Shown here: positions 26,828 to 35,770 of the stretch, in pieces
Layout of the letters: the number at the start of each line of letters is the position of its first letter
How positions within the stretch are numbered: position 1 is the first letter of the stretch
NCBI RefSeq assembly: GCF_012396235.1
Contig: NZ_JAAXPA010000024.1
Location: 62,001 to 126,000 of the forward strand
Direction of reading: 5' to 3'
Source of the DNA: Rhodococcus opacus
Lineage (GTDB): Bacteria; Actinomycetota; Actinomycetes; Mycobacteriales; Mycobacteriaceae
DNA: 64,000 bases
Notes under the pieces: model-generated
What the model was told of the DNA's origin: nothing
Databases searched by the model: none
What the model saw: only the letters and a program-made list of their open reading frames with translations
Translations under genes and position numbers: made by a program

Positions 26828-28336
26828 ATGAATGCATTCCCGAACTCCACGGTGGGCACGAACACAGCGGTGGCCGGCCTCGAGAGCACCTTTGCCGACG
26901 AGCTGGGCGCCTTGACGGTCCCCTGGCAGGGTGCGCATGCGCCGGACCCCACGTTGCTGGTGCTCAACGAGCAGCTCGCGGCGTCGCTGCGGTTGGAAGT
27001 CCGGGCACTGCGAAGCGAGGACGGAGTCGGCGTGCTGTCCGGATCGACGGCGCCCGCCGGGACCAAGCCGGTGGCGATGGCATATTCGGGCCATCAGTTC
27101 GGCGGATACGCACCGCTCCTCGGGGATGGTCGGGCGTTACTGCTCGGCGAACTGGTGAACAGTGATGGGCAGCGGGTCGATCTGCACCTCAAGGGCTCGG
27201 GGCCCACGCCATTCTCCCGGGGCGGCGACGGGTTCGCGGTGGTCGGCCCGATGCTGCGCGAATATCTGGTCAGTGAGGCCATGTACGCCCTGGGCATCCC
27301 CACGACGCGCGCGCTCTCGGTGGTCGCGACGGGCCAGCACGTTCGCCGATACGGCGCCGAGCCCGGTGCCGTGCTCGCACGGGTCGCGGCCAGTCACCTG
27401 CGGGTGGGCACCTTTGAATACGCGGTGCGGCAGGGTGATGTCTTGCAGCCGCTCGCCGACTACGCGATCGCCCGCCACTACCCGCAGCTGACCGAACTAC
27501 CGGCGGAGCGTGAAAATAATCGCTACCTGACGTTCTTCGAGGCGGTGGTGGAGGCGCAGGCCTACCTGATGGCGAAATGGATGCTCACCGGTTTCGTGCA
27601 CGGGGTGATGAACACCGACAACACGACCATTTCGGGTCAGACCATCGACTACGGTCCGTGCGCCTTTCTCGACGCGTTCGACCCGGCCGCAGTGTTCAGT
27701 TCGATCGACCACGGCGGCCGCTATGCGTTCGGCAACCAGCCCGCTGTCCTGAAGTGGAATCTGGCGCGCCTCGCGGAAACGCTACTGACCCTGATCGATT
27801 CCACGCCGGATGACGCGATCACCGCGGTCTCGGCGGTCCTCGACACCTTCGACGAGCGTTACGACGGCCACTACGCGACCGGTATGGCGGCAAAGCTCGG
27901 TTTGGCCGGCACGCTCGTCGAGCGAGCGCTGATCGACGACCTGCTGACGTTATTGGAGGAACACGGTGCCGACTGGACGGGCACCTTCCGTGCTCTCGCG
28001 GACGAACTACGCGGAAACTCGACGCCGCTCGACGGCCTCGTACCGCGCGAGCACATCGGGCCATGGCTGGAACGCTGGCGCGGCGCCCTGACCAACCATG
28101 GGCGCGGGGCGGCGGAGACCGCGAACGCAATGGACCGCGTCAACCCGCTGTACATCCCCCGCAATCATCAGCTCGATGCGACTCTGCGCGCCGCGACCGA
28201 CGGGGACCTCGCTCCGTTCGAGAACCTACTCGAGGTCGTCACGCATCCGTTCGACCGCCGCGACGAGTGGTCCGACTACACCACGCCCGCTCCACAGTCG
28301 TTCAACCAGACCTTCCAAACCTTCTGCGGCACTTAA
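26828..28336 (+). CDS. selO: SelO-family protein adenylyltransferase (AMPylase)
   Basis: A 502-residue pseudokinase-fold enzyme (YdiU/SelO family) that transfers AMP from ATP to Ser, Thr or Tyr of proteins, in E. coli linked to redox stress. Visible landmarks are MAYSGHQFGGYAPLLGDGRA, LHLKGSGPTPFSRGGDG, VHGVMNTDNTTISGQTIDYGP (metal/catalytic Asn-Asp region) and VNPLYIPRNH. The C-terminus has a cysteine three residues from the end (FCGT), matching the redox-active end position in the family. Length is as expected. The ATG at 26828 lies in front of the conserved N-terminus. It appears monocistronic. Confidence 0.93.
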   Translation: MNAFPNSTVGTNTAVAGLESTFADELGALTVPWQGAHAPDPTLLVLNEQLAASLRLEVRALRSEDGVGVLSGSTAPAGTKPVAMAYSGHQFGGYAPLLGDGRALLLGELVNSDGQRVDLHLKGSGPTPFSRGGDGFAVVGPMLREYLVSEAMYALGIPTTRALSVVATGQHVRRYGAEPGAVLARVAASHLRVGTFEYAVRQGDVLQPLADYAIARHYPQLTELPAERENNRYLTFFEAVVEAQAYLMAKWMLTGFVHGVMNTDNTTISGQTIDYGPCAFLDAFDPAAVFSSIDHGGRYAFGNQPAVLKWNLARLAETLLTLIDSTPDDAITAVSAVLDTFDERYDGHYATGMAAKLGLAGTLVERALIDDLLTLLEEHGADWTGTFRALADELRGNSTPLDGLVPREHIGPWLERWRGALTNHGRGAAETANAMDRVNPLYIPRNHQLDATLRAATDGDLAPFENLLEVVTHPFDRRDEWSDYTTPAPQSFNQTFQTFCGT

Positions 28337-28639
28337 CTTCCAAGTGGCCATAGGCTACGTTCGCGTCGAGTGAATTCGGGGCGGCTGTCACTGAGCTGAA
28401 GAAGGCTGTCCAGCTACCCCAGCGAATGACACCTAAATGCACAGGAACGCAGCGGGCAGTCTGCGTAGGCGAGATCCGCCCGGAGGCGTGGACTCAGCCC
28501 GGGCCAACCAACCACCCTTGCGCGCCATCGGATGGCGGTCAGCGCCGGCTCCGGAGGGTTATGACGACCACGGCGCTGCGGTGGGCAGGGCGTGGACGCG
28601 ACGAGGGAAGGCGACCGCACCCTCAACTCCGCCATCCAT
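28337..28639. other. Non-coding or degenerate spacer after selO
   Basis: About 300 bp with no recognisable gene. It probably contained the N-terminal part of the hydrolase whose remnant follows, but no frame gives a convincing match. Confidence 0.4.
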
Positions 28640-29335
28640 GGCGTCGCGATGAGCCAAGCCAGGGTCCACGGCAACGAGGGCGAGCCGGGACTGTCGGTGC
28701 GGTGCCGGTATACGCGAAACGCGGGCTCGGGGATGCCCGAGAAGACTCGGGGAGTCGTCTTGGTGGCCCCGGCGCTGCCGAGGCGCCGGACGTCACCAGC
28801 CGAGGCGCTCGAGTGGCAGACACTGGGACGCCTCGTCGTCGCGGCTGGCCCGCCAATGACACGCGCGGTGCTGCGACTGGCGGGCCGGCGAATACTGGAC
28901 GCCAAGCGAACCGCGATCAACGACGCGGGCTCCATCTCGGGTAGCCGGACCGACCTCATCGGTGGAGACCCGGGCCGTGTCTCACGAGCGCAGGTCGACC
29001 TGTGGCTCGATGCCCTCGAGGCGGCCCGCGAGCACCCGGAACGGCTCGCCGGCACGGCTGCCGCGTTCGCGTCGATCGTCAAGGCCATGTTCATCACGCA
29101 GAGACCGACGAACGAGGCACTCGATTCCGTGCAGGTGCCCGTCTTTGTGCTGTGGGGAAGGGACGATCACGTTGTCGACCCCACGTCGCTCACGCAGCAC
29201 GCCCGACGGCCGGGCTGGACACCCCGGCCCATCGATGACGTTGGCCACCTGCTTCCCGTCGAGGCGCCCGACCTCTACACGCAGGCAGTCTGCCAGTGGC
29301 TCGCCGTGATTCCCGGATTCGGACGCCCTACGTAG
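28640..29335 (+). pseudogene. N-terminally degraded alpha/beta hydrolase
   Basis: From about 28755 the frame reads like the second half of an alpha/beta hydrolase: TRGVVLVAPALP, then VPVFVLWGRDDHVVDPTS (acid residue) and DDVGHLLPVEAPDLY (catalytic histidine). In the family the nucleophile elbow GxSxG lies ~20 residues before the VLVAPALP block. Here that place holds GNEGEPG with no serine nucleophile, and nothing upstream matches. It seems the front half was lost or scrambled. A functional short protein is unlikely. Confidence 0.6.
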
Positions 29336-29635
29336 ATGGCATCTTCCCGACCCCAGCAGATGGGCCCAGCGGAGGCCAGTTCCTCGCCGCTCGGGGATCC
29401 CCCAGTGGGACGGCCGGATGACGTCATCGCCCCAGATTCCGCCTGATTTCACCGGCGAGTTGCGCCGGTACCCGGACGAAAGGTGCGGGTCTGCGGATAG
29501 CCGCCGCAGCGAGCCGAGAGTGTCCAGGAAATCGGATGTTCTGCCCTCGAGGAAGTGCTCAGTGCGCGGTCGCCCCACCGCACGCGCGTCAACGCGGTGC
29601 GCGCGGCGGCGAAGCCGCATAATTGAGGGTGCGAG
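29336..29635. other. Intergenic region, nothing recognised
   Basis: 300 bp between the hydrolase remnant and the exported protein. No gene, strong hairpin or repeat was seen. Confidence 0.4.
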
Positions 29636-30166
29636 GTGAGACCGTTGCGGCAGACACCCTGGTTGACGACGACGATATTCGTCGGGTCGGTTGTTCTCCT
29701 GCTCGCAGTCCACACCGGCGGTGGTGCGTCGAGCGAACCCGACACGGAAGCGACGCGCAGGCTCGACCCCGCCGGGCCGGTACTCACCCTCACTCCGCCC
29801 CGCGGGCAGCCGGGCGACCGCATCCAGTACCACGCGGCGAATCTTCCGACCTGCGGCGGACCGTGGGCGGTGGAGTTCGGCGATCGTGTCCTGGGTGAGA
29901 CCCGGCAGGTCGGCAGCGTCGCCGACTTCCGCGCCGCGGTGCCGAACCGCGGCAGTCGCGGTTTCCAGGTGGCCGGGCTGCGGTGCCTGCCGATCCCGTC
30001 GATGGTGGTGCAGACGACGTTCGAGGTACTCCCGGTGACACGTTCGTCGGAGCCGACCACTACCTGGATACTGCCGCCACCACCAGAGCTACCGACGCGG
30101 ACGAAGAGACCCACACCGACGACCCCCACCACCACGCCCACAGCTCCTGCTGACGCGGGGCGGTAG
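29636..30166 (+). CDS. Membrane-anchored or secreted hypothetical protein
   Basis: A 176-residue protein. The N-terminus has a basic start and a hydrophobic helix (WLTTTIFVGSVVLLLAVHTG, about 9-28). The exported part forms a beta-rich domain of ~90 residues containing two cysteines (NLPTCGG, AGLRCLPIP) that could form a disulfide. The tail is Pro/Thr-rich (ELPTRTKRPTPTTPTTTPT), like a cell-wall linker. The start is GTG after GAGGGTGCGAG. I do not recognise the family. Location outside the membrane is likely; the function is unknown. Confidence 0.7.
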   Translation: MRPLRQTPWLTTTIFVGSVVLLLAVHTGGGASSEPDTEATRRLDPAGPVLTLTPPRGQPGDRIQYHAANLPTCGGPWAVEFGDRVLGETRQVGSVADFRAAVPNRGSRGFQVAGLRCLPIPSMVVQTTFEVLPVTRSSEPTTTWILPPPPELPTRTKRPTPTTPTTTPTAPADAGR

Positions 30167-30229
30167 CGGCGGCGGCCGGAGAAAGAACGGCGGCGCCTGC
30201 GGAAGCTGCGCCGCTCGAACCGACGTCGT

Positions 30230-30352
30230 TCACGGGTCCCTTACAGCGGCGGGGCCGCGTGCTCGTCCGCACCAGCCCAGGTCGAACTTCACCCACCGCT
30301 GCCAGGTCTCCTGAAGGACGTCCTCGGCGTCAGTTGGCGAGCCCAGCAACAT
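30230..30352 (-). pseudogene. Stub of an ECF sigma factor (region 2 only)
   Basis: A 40-codon frame reads LLGSPTDAEDVLQETWQRW, the core-binding region 2 signature of ECF sigma factors (SigJ-like group). It is stopped upstream by TGA and downstream within 25 codons, and no region 4 follows. It lies immediately after the NDH-2-like oxidoreductase on the same strand. Such a flavoprotein next to a SigJ-type sigma factor is a common pair in mycobacteria and rhodococci. I read it as a deleted partner sigma gene. Confidence 0.65.
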
Positions 30353-30364
30353 CCACCTCCCCGC

Positions 30365-31585
30365 TCATGCCAGTCTGCTCGGCTTGGACAGCGATCGACC
30401 GTGCTCAGCCTGGACCCGCTGCCGCCGGGAGGCGTCGTTGACCGGCCACGTGTGCGACCCAGGCTTTCGCGCCTCGTCCGCCAGCTGCTTGACGGGACTC
30501 ACTGCCGCGGCTTCCTTGAGCTTCGCACCGAGGCGGCCCCGCAGATGAAGCCGCATCGCGGTGTCATCCCTGTGTGCGAGCTGGAAGACGCCGTCCTTAC
30601 GCCCCAGGCTGACGCACATGGCGGCGATCCCCTTGCCGAAGTCTGCGGGCCGTTCCCCCGTTATCCGGCTGAGCACCGTGTCAGCGGCATGCGAACCAAG
30701 AGGAAGCGCCGCTTGGCAACTCATTCGCAACGGCAGGTTCGACGGGGCCGCGGCATCACCGGTCGCGACGATGCGTTCGTCGTCCACGCTGGTCAGCGTC
30801 TCGTCGGTGAGGAGACGGCCTACGGCGTCGGTGCTCAGCCCGCTGCGGCCGGCCAAGTCCGGAACGCCGAAGCCGGCGGTCCAGATCGTCACCGTGCTCG
30901 GGAGCACACGGCCGCCGCTGAGCTCCACGGCGTCACGTGTCACCGCGGCCACCGTCGCACCGGGGCCGTCGAACACGGCCACACCAAGATTGGACAACCC
31001 CCTGGCCACCGAGCGTCGGCCCCGCGGGTGCAGGTACGGCCCGAGCCGGTCGCCGCAGACCAGAGTCACAGTGCGCCCGAGCTCCGCGAGCTCGGCGGCC
31101 GTCTCGATGCCGAGCGGACCGCCACCGACGACCGTCACCGGCGCCATCATGGGGGCGTCCTCGAGGACCGACCGAAGCCGCTGCGCCTCCTCCAGGCTGG
31201 CGGTCGGATGGGCGAACTCGGCCGCTCCGGGTACGCCGGCCGGGTCGGCGCTGCCACTGCCGACGGCGTAGATCAGGTAGTCGTATCCGACGGTCTCGCC
31301 GGTCTCCAGCTTCACGCCGCGCTCGGCAGCATCGATCCTCGTCACGCTGTCCACCAACAACCGGATGCCTCCGGCCAGCACGTCGGAGTAGTCGACCACC
31401 GCGTCGTCGGACCCGCCCACCAACTGGTGCAGACGGACCCGCTCGACGAAACACGGACGTGGATTGATCACCGTCACCGCCACATCGTCGCGCTTGGTGA
31501 GGCGATTCGCCGCCATCACGCCGGCGTACCCGCCGCCAACCACGACCACATCGATCTTTCCGGGGCGCACAGAGTTCGCATTCAT
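30365..31585 (-). CDS. NDH-2-like NAD(P)/FAD-dependent oxidoreductase
   Basis: A 406-residue two-dinucleotide flavoprotein. The FAD motif is VVVVGGGYAGVMAANRL (about 13-29) and the NAD(P) motif is VTVVGGGPLGIETAAELAELG (about 145-165, given here as two blocks VTVVGGGPLG and IETAAELAELG). The C-terminal FAD contact is DERIVATGDAAAPSN. Proteins like this oxidise NADH and pass electrons to a quinone or another acceptor. ATG 31585 has GAGGAG upstream. Its usual sigma-factor neighbour survives only as a stub at 30230, so its original regulation may be lost. Confidence 0.88.
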   Translation of the reverse strand: MNANSVRPGKIDVVVVGGGYAGVMAANRLTKRDDVAVTVINPRPCFVERVRLHQLVGGSDDAVVDYSDVLAGGIRLLVDSVTRIDAAERGVKLETGETVGYDYLIYAVGSGSADPAGVPGAAEFAHPTASLEEAQRLRSVLEDAPMMAPVTVVGGGPLGIETAAELAELGRTVTLVCGDRLGPYLHPRGRRSVARGLSNLGVAVFDGPGATVAAVTRDAVELSGGRVLPSTVTIWTAGFGVPDLAGRSGLSTDAVGRLLTDETLTSVDDERIVATGDAAAPSNLPLRMSCQAALPLGSHAADTVLSRITGERPADFGKGIAAMCVSLGRKDGVFQLAHRDDTAMRLHLRGRLGAKLKEAAAVSPVKQLADEARKPGSHTWPVNDASRRQRVQAEHGRSLSKPSRLA

Positions 31586-32189
31586 GATGTCTCCTCGAGA
31601 TTGGGGTCGCACATAAGACACCGCCCGCTCCACCGTTGTGACAGCACAGGACCCACGCCCCCCACATCGGGCGTCGGCGCTCCCCGAAAACCAGATGTGA
31701 CCTGCTACCGATCAGTCAACGACAAGGCTCTGCGGCGGCGAAGGAGAGCGTCGGCGTGCGTAGTTGGACAGCGCGCCCACGTCCCCTGTCCGACAGATAG
31801 CGGCCTGCAATCGGCCGTGCCGTCAAGGGACAGAAACCTCGGGGCCGCCGGACGCCGAGCTCCCACGAGGTCGCGCCTCGTCCGTGGTCCGGCTCCGGCC
31901 GGTGCACGCCGAGACGGCAAGCGCACGCCCAGTTCACAGTCGACGCGTCGGCATGACACTGCGGGGGGCGGTCCGGACAGACCCGAACCGGACTCCGGCG
32001 CACCGTCATACACCAGCCGGCGCCACCGCCCGAGATCACAGCCCTTCCACTCAGGGCGTGCCCTCATGAAGCACGCGGAGCCCTCGAGGCAGAAGTTCGA
32101 CCCAGTGTCACCAAAACAATGCCAATCAGTCGGTTTCTCCTGCACGATTTCACCCAGCACCACCCACACCCGACGAACAGGACCACCAC
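31586..32189. other. Intergenic region, about 600 bp
   Basis: I see no gene I can support here. Long open frames on both strands are low-complexity and Arg/Pro-rich, as expected from GC-rich shadow frames. It must contain the promoters of the two flanking divergent genes. Confidence 0.45.
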
Positions 32190-32723
32190 ATGCGCATGAT
32201 CGCCCGAACCACACTTCTCGCCGCAGCGGCCATCCCACTCGCCATCGCAGCCACCGCGCCCGCATCAGCGACCGCGCCCACCGACGTCACCTACGCCTTC
32301 GGCGTCACCGGATCGACCGTGACCAACACGATCACCAACAACACCGGCGACACCATCGGCTGCACCACCTCCCTCGCCCCCGCGCCCGGCGGCGTGCTCC
32401 CACCAATTGACGACCTCATGCGTAACGGGCAGTCCCTTTATCAGCAGGACGACATACCGCCCGGCACCACAACCCAGTCGGTCACCGATGTCCCCGACGG
32501 TTCCTACGTCGCCCTCGCCTCCTGCGGGCGTGAGGGCACCGACCCCGCCATGTGGGTCTCCGACTACCCCGGCATCGAGCAATACCTGGTCCAGTTCCCG
32601 ATGACCGCCTACACCGTGCGACAAGCCTCCACCGTCGTCATCGTGCCCAGCGTCGCCCCCGCACCACCCGCCGCCGCCAATACCCCCGATCTTGACGATC
32701 TGGGCACCCTCTTCGGCAGCTAA
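32190..32723 (+). CDS. Small secreted protein with Sec signal peptide
   Basis: A 177-residue protein with a classical signal peptide: basic MRMIAR, hydrophobic TTLLAAAAIPLAIAA, and a likely cleavage after APASA (about residue 27). The mature part is Thr/Asn-rich at first (STVTNTITNNTGDTIG), contains two cysteines (IGCTTS, ASCGREG) and ends in a Pro/Ala-rich stretch before DLDDLGTLFGS. Many rhodococci carry such proteins, usually named hypothetical. The role in the envelope is unknown. The gene stands alone. Confidence 0.75.
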   Translation: MRMIARTTLLAAAAIPLAIAATAPASATAPTDVTYAFGVTGSTVTNTITNNTGDTIGCTTSLAPAPGGVLPPIDDLMRNGQSLYQQDDIPPGTTTQSVTDVPDGSYVALASCGREGTDPAMWVSDYPGIEQYLVQFPMTAYTVRQASTVVIVPSVAPAPPAAANTPDLDDLGTLFGS

Positions 32724-32897
32724 CCGCCATCGGCACAACAAGACGCCTGGCCCCCCGAACCCGGGTTTGGGTGCCGGGCGGGTCGCACCCGGGAAATCCC
32801 ACCTCCGCCACGACCACACATTCACCGATCCGGCGCACCGTTCCGTCCGTCACGTCACACTCGGCGCCACATAGGCGACAGTGGGTTCAGTCAAGCT
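32724..32897. other. Spacer after the secreted protein
   Basis: GC-rich interrupted complementarity around 32759-32798 (CCCGGGT to ACCCGGG) may act as a weak terminator. No gene is seen. Confidence 0.35.
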
Positions 32898-33005
32898 TCA
32901 GAGCGGGTTCCACCAACGGACGAAGTTGTTCCACTCGAGAATCAGAGGCCACACGCCTTCCTCGAGAGGATTCGCGAAGAACAGGTCCGGCAGCAATCCC
33001 ATCAT
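32898..33005 (-). CDS. Possible 35-residue Trp/Asn-rich peptide
   Basis: The frame from ATG 33005 encodes MMGLLPDLFFANPLEEG and ends LILEWNNFVRWWNPL before TGA. The end resembles that of the neighbouring frame at 33019 (TWWNSF-ATWWNQF): both stop right after a WWN motif. Two adjacent tiny frames with similar aromatic ends are unlikely to be random in GC-rich DNA. There is no strong ribosome site. The amphipathic, tryptophan-rich ending suggests membrane contact. Function unknown. Confidence 0.35.
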   Translation of the reverse strand: MMGLLPDLFFANPLEEGVWPLILEWNNFVRWWNPL

Positions 33006-33018
33006 CACCACATCCGCT

Positions 33019-33113
33019 CTAGAACTGATTCCACCAGGTCGCGAACGAGTTCCACCACGTCAGAACGTCGCATCCCCGATACCTGCCGGCAGGTCGAACA
33101 CAACACCGATCAT
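33019..33113 (-). pseudogene. Possible frameshifted small Trp-rich peptide gene
   Basis: From ATG 33113, with AGG upstream, the frame reads MIGVVFDLPAGIGD and then stops. Shifting by one base near 33068 gives VLTWWNSFATWWNQF and a TAG at 33019. Joined, they would give a ~31-residue peptide with the same WWN-type end as the next frame. Either one base was lost or this is a chance arrangement. I list it because the pair looks like a tandem family. Confidence 0.3.
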
Positions 33114-33441
33114 GACTGCACCTTTCGGGATATAGCTCCCCGACCATCCTGTGTATCGGTGCCGCGGCCCTCAGCGCTACCGGCGGCACTCAGCCACAAG
33201 TACAGAAGCAGCGACCCGACGCGGCCGGGTGTCGTCATACGGGGCGTTGACCTGCGATAACGGCCTTCGAGGTAAGCGTTGGTCGCGAAAACCGCACTGC
33301 CCACAGGCGTGAGGGTCCCGATTGACGGCCTGCCACGCGCGGACCCACCCATGGGCGGGGCTACCCCGCAGGCCGATGCACCAGTGATGAAGCTGAGATC
33401 AACTGCGTCGGAGGTACGGGCGAGGTTCGTGTGCGAAGGAA
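33114..33441. other. Intergenic region
   Basis: About 330 bp between the small frames and the PIN gene stop. No supported gene or hairpin. Confidence 0.4.
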
Positions 33442-34632
33442 TCAGGCCCTGGCGGCAGGGTCCTCCTCAGACCCCAGGTTCCGCACCAGCCACCGATCGC
33501 CGACGAGATGCATCAGGATCGGAAACACCGGCCGGGGAATGTTCGGCTCCCACACACCGCTCTCGAGGGTCGACATCTCGTGCACATAGAGCACCTCCAC
33601 ACCGGGGCCGACGATCCTTGTGCCGGTACCGATCCCCCACCTCGCCGGATCCGGCAACATCGCCCGGAACGACCGCACGTGCACACGCTCGAAATGCACC
33701 CACAGCGGATGCTCCGGCGCCGGCACCGCGAGGGCCGAAGCGACCGCCTCTCCCTCCCAACCGTCAATCGTCATCTGATAATGGTTGTCCTGCACCCACC
33801 GCCAGGCGAGGACCGCCCGGAAGTCCGGATCCACGTTCGGCCACACCGACAGCAGATCCCCGTCGACGCATACCGACATCAAGAACGCCCACGCCGCACT
33901 CACCAGCCGTGTATGCCCGAGGAACCGCAACAATTCCGCCGGATCCATTGCACGAAGCTCGAGGTAGGCCTCCCGCATCTCGGCCGGCACGGCGCTGATC
34001 TGTTCGTCGGTCAACTCCGGAAGGGAGGACGCCGCCGGCACCGTACCAGCGTCGGGAACCTCGCCCCGGGCGACGAGCAATGCCCGGACGGCGTCGACGA
34101 ACCGCGGCGTCAGCCGCTCCAGCGACGCCAACAACTCCCCGACCGTGCGCGGCGGGAACATAGTGCGGTCCACCAGTACGTGCAGGCACTCGAACACCGC
34201 GTCCGGGTCCAGATCGAGTTGATCGCAGAGGAATTCGTCGGGATGGATCGCTTCGACGTCGAACGGATCGAGGGCCGCCTGCGGGAAATCCGCCAGGGTG
34301 GCGGTCACGATCACACCCGCACCGGAGCGTACAGCCGCAGCCAGGACGTGCCGGTCCTTCGGCTCGGTGGTCATCGCCGGGATCAGTTCCCGGTAGCCAC
34401 GTGACTCCTCCTCCGCGAAGGGAAATGCTCTGCGCATCTGCTGCACTCGCCGCGCCGCCTGCTCCGGCGGCTTCCCGAACCGTCCGCCGGACAGGTTGCG
34501 CTCGACCTCGTCGAGCAGATCCGGCGTCCACACCGGCCGGAACACCTCGGCATCGGCCAGGGTGAGCAGCAGATTGCTCAGGGTCTGGGGAAGCATGACG
34601 CATCCGTCCAGAACCACCCGAAAGACAGCCAT
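33442..34632 (-). CDS. PIN-domain protein with a large C-terminal extension (toxin-like)
   Basis: A 396-residue protein. Residues 1-145 form a PIN nuclease domain with the acidic residues in place: D9 (VVLDGCV), E42/E44 (LLDEVERNL), D93 (EPKDRHVLAAA) and D115 (ATLADFP). PIN toxins cut RNA with Mg2+. Most VapC toxins are ~130 aa; here a further ~200 residues follow, including a Trp-rich domain (WRWVQDNHYQMTIDGWEGE) I do not recognise. Nine bases separate it from the upstream HTH gene on the same strand, the usual order antitoxin-toxin. A type II toxin-antitoxin pair is likely, though not proven. Confidence 0.82.
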   Translation of the reverse strand: MAVFRVVLDGCVMLPQTLSNLLLTLADAEVFRPVWTPDLLDEVERNLSGGRFGKPPEQAARRVQQMRRAFPFAEEESRGYRELIPAMTTEPKDRHVLAAAVRSGAGVIVTATLADFPQAALDPFDVEAIHPDEFLCDQLDLDPDAVFECLHVLVDRTMFPPRTVGELLASLERLTPRFVDAVRALLVARGEVPDAGTVPAASSLPELTDEQISAVPAEMREAYLELRAMDPAELLRFLGHTRLVSAAWAFLMSVCVDGDLLSVWPNVDPDFRAVLAWRWVQDNHYQMTIDGWEGEAVASALAVPAPEHPLWVHFERVHVRSFRAMLPDPARWGIGTGTRIVGPGVEVLYVHEMSTLESGVWEPNIPRPVFPILMHLVGDRWLVRNLGSEEDPAARA

Positions 34633-34641
34633 AGGGCGACC

Positions 34642-35097
34642 TCACCCCGGATCGGCGGGTCGAGACACGAAGCCGTCAGTGGCGTCGCCGGGGTCCGGGG
34701 TTTCCTCGTGCGCCATCTCCTCGAACACCTGGCCGCGGCGCGCACGCTCGCGCTGTCGGAATTCGAGCACGTCCGCCAACTCCACCCGCCGATGACGGCC
34801 GGGCGAGGTGTACGGGATCTTCCCCGCCTCCAGCAGCCGCACCAAGGTCGGCCGGGTGATGCCCAACAGTTCCGCGGCCTCTTGCGTCGTCAACACGGTG
34901 CGATGTGGCTCCACCGTCACAGCCTGCCCCTGATCCAGGGCGGTGACCGCGTCGACGAGCAACCCCCGAACACTGTCCGGCAGCGGCACGGACTCCTCCG
35001 GGGTCGAGATCGACACCTGCTCTTGACCAGCGAGAACGGCCCTCAGCGCGGCGAGAAGATCCCGATCGTCGGCGACCGGCAACACCGTGTGGCTCAT
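34642..35097 (-). CDS. Excisionase-type HTH protein, probable antitoxin of the PIN pair
   Basis: A 151-residue protein. The centre has a MerR/excisionase-like helix-turn-helix: LTTQEAAELLGITRPTLVRLLEAGKIPY, here as TTQEAAELLGITRPTLVRLL and IPYTSPGRHRRVELADVLEF (about 72-118). The C-terminal tail is acidic and disordered, as in antitoxins that neutralise a nuclease. ATG 35097 follows CTGGG and an AT-rich stretch (TTCGTTTTTTTCGTTTTATGGT) that could be its promoter; longer readings add unrelated sequence. It lies 9 bp before the PIN gene and probably represses its own operon. Confidence 0.8.
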   Translation of the reverse strand: MSHTVLPVADDRDLLAALRAVLAGQEQVSISTPEESVPLPDSVRGLLVDAVTALDQGQAVTVEPHRTVLTTQEAAELLGITRPTLVRLLEAGKIPYTSPGRHRRVELADVLEFRQRERARRGQVFEEMAHEETPDPGDATDGFVSRPADPG

Positions 35098-35429
35098 CCC
35101 AGCACCCATACCCCACCATAAAACGAAAAAAACGAACACACAATGCCGGTGAATGGTTCGGGGACGGTGGGTAACGGGCACCCGACCACGCCGCGCAAAG
35201 TCAGCCGCACCGTGGACCCGTGCAGCTAGATCGACGGATTCCGTCATCGTGTTTGTTTCACAGCAGGGCTGACGCCGGGCCCCCCAGTGGGTAGTCGGAC
35301 GCTGTTTCGGGTAACCGGACCGCAGGCGACGACGCGGGTAGCCGGTGACGGTGGCTGACGTCGAACCAGCAAAAGGATCGCGGTGCATTCGACCGACCGG
35401 ATGCGTCTGACCGAGAGGGTGTACAGATC
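35098..35429. other. Promoter side of the toxin-antitoxin-like pair
   Basis: About 330 bp. The part next to the HTH gene (35100-35145) is unusually A/T-rich on this GC-rich background and is the best candidate promoter/operator. No gene is supported. Confidence 0.4.
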
Positions 35430-35651
35430 GTGCCTCGCATCGAAGAAGAAGGCCCCTGTAGCGGCAGCGACTTTGAGTTCGGATCGGAAGACGATCCGAT
35501 TCGGTGGCCGGATCCGAGTCCGTTGGACCTGTGGTGGCAACGGGTGATGTCCGAAAGCCTCCGCCGGTCCCGGGGACCGGGGACCCGGCCGGTGGTCCCG
35601 CCCCTGTCGAGGGACTCCCGGAATCGACATCTCCGTCCGCACGCGAGTTAG
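35430..35651 (+). CDS. Hypothetical 73-residue ORF
   Basis: From GTG 35430 the frame encodes an acidic N-terminal half with EFGSEDDPIRWPDP and LDLWWQRVMSESLRRSR, then a basic tail. Composition of the first 45 residues looks protein-like, the tail less so. There is no known family and only a weak ribosome site, so it may be spurious. Confidence 0.3.
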   Translation: MPRIEEEGPCSGSDFEFGSEDDPIRWPDPSPLDLWWQRVMSESLRRSRGPGTRPVVPPLSRDSRNRHLRPHAS

Positions 35652-35770
35652 ACCGATCGGACCCGACCCCAGATCAAGTCCGTGGGAGGGGCGTTCGGCA
35701 GCGCCGGTATAGAACTCCTCAGCGGCAGCAGCCCAGTCTCCTGACCCTTCCACCCGAACATAGAGGCCTC

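Noticed and set aside
31705..32265. 186-codon minus-strand frame before the secreted protein gene
   Set aside because: Parts look protein-like, but composition is Arg/Cys/Trp-rich, there is no family or ribosome site, and it overlaps the promoter and signal peptide of the plus-strand gene.
30401..32410. 669-codon plus-strand frame
   Set aside because: It runs opposite the NDH-2-like gene and across non-coding DNA, with no family similarity.
32759..32798. Inverted repeat after the secreted protein as a firm terminator
   Set aside because: Pairing is interrupted and alternative pairings are equally good in this GC-rich stretch.
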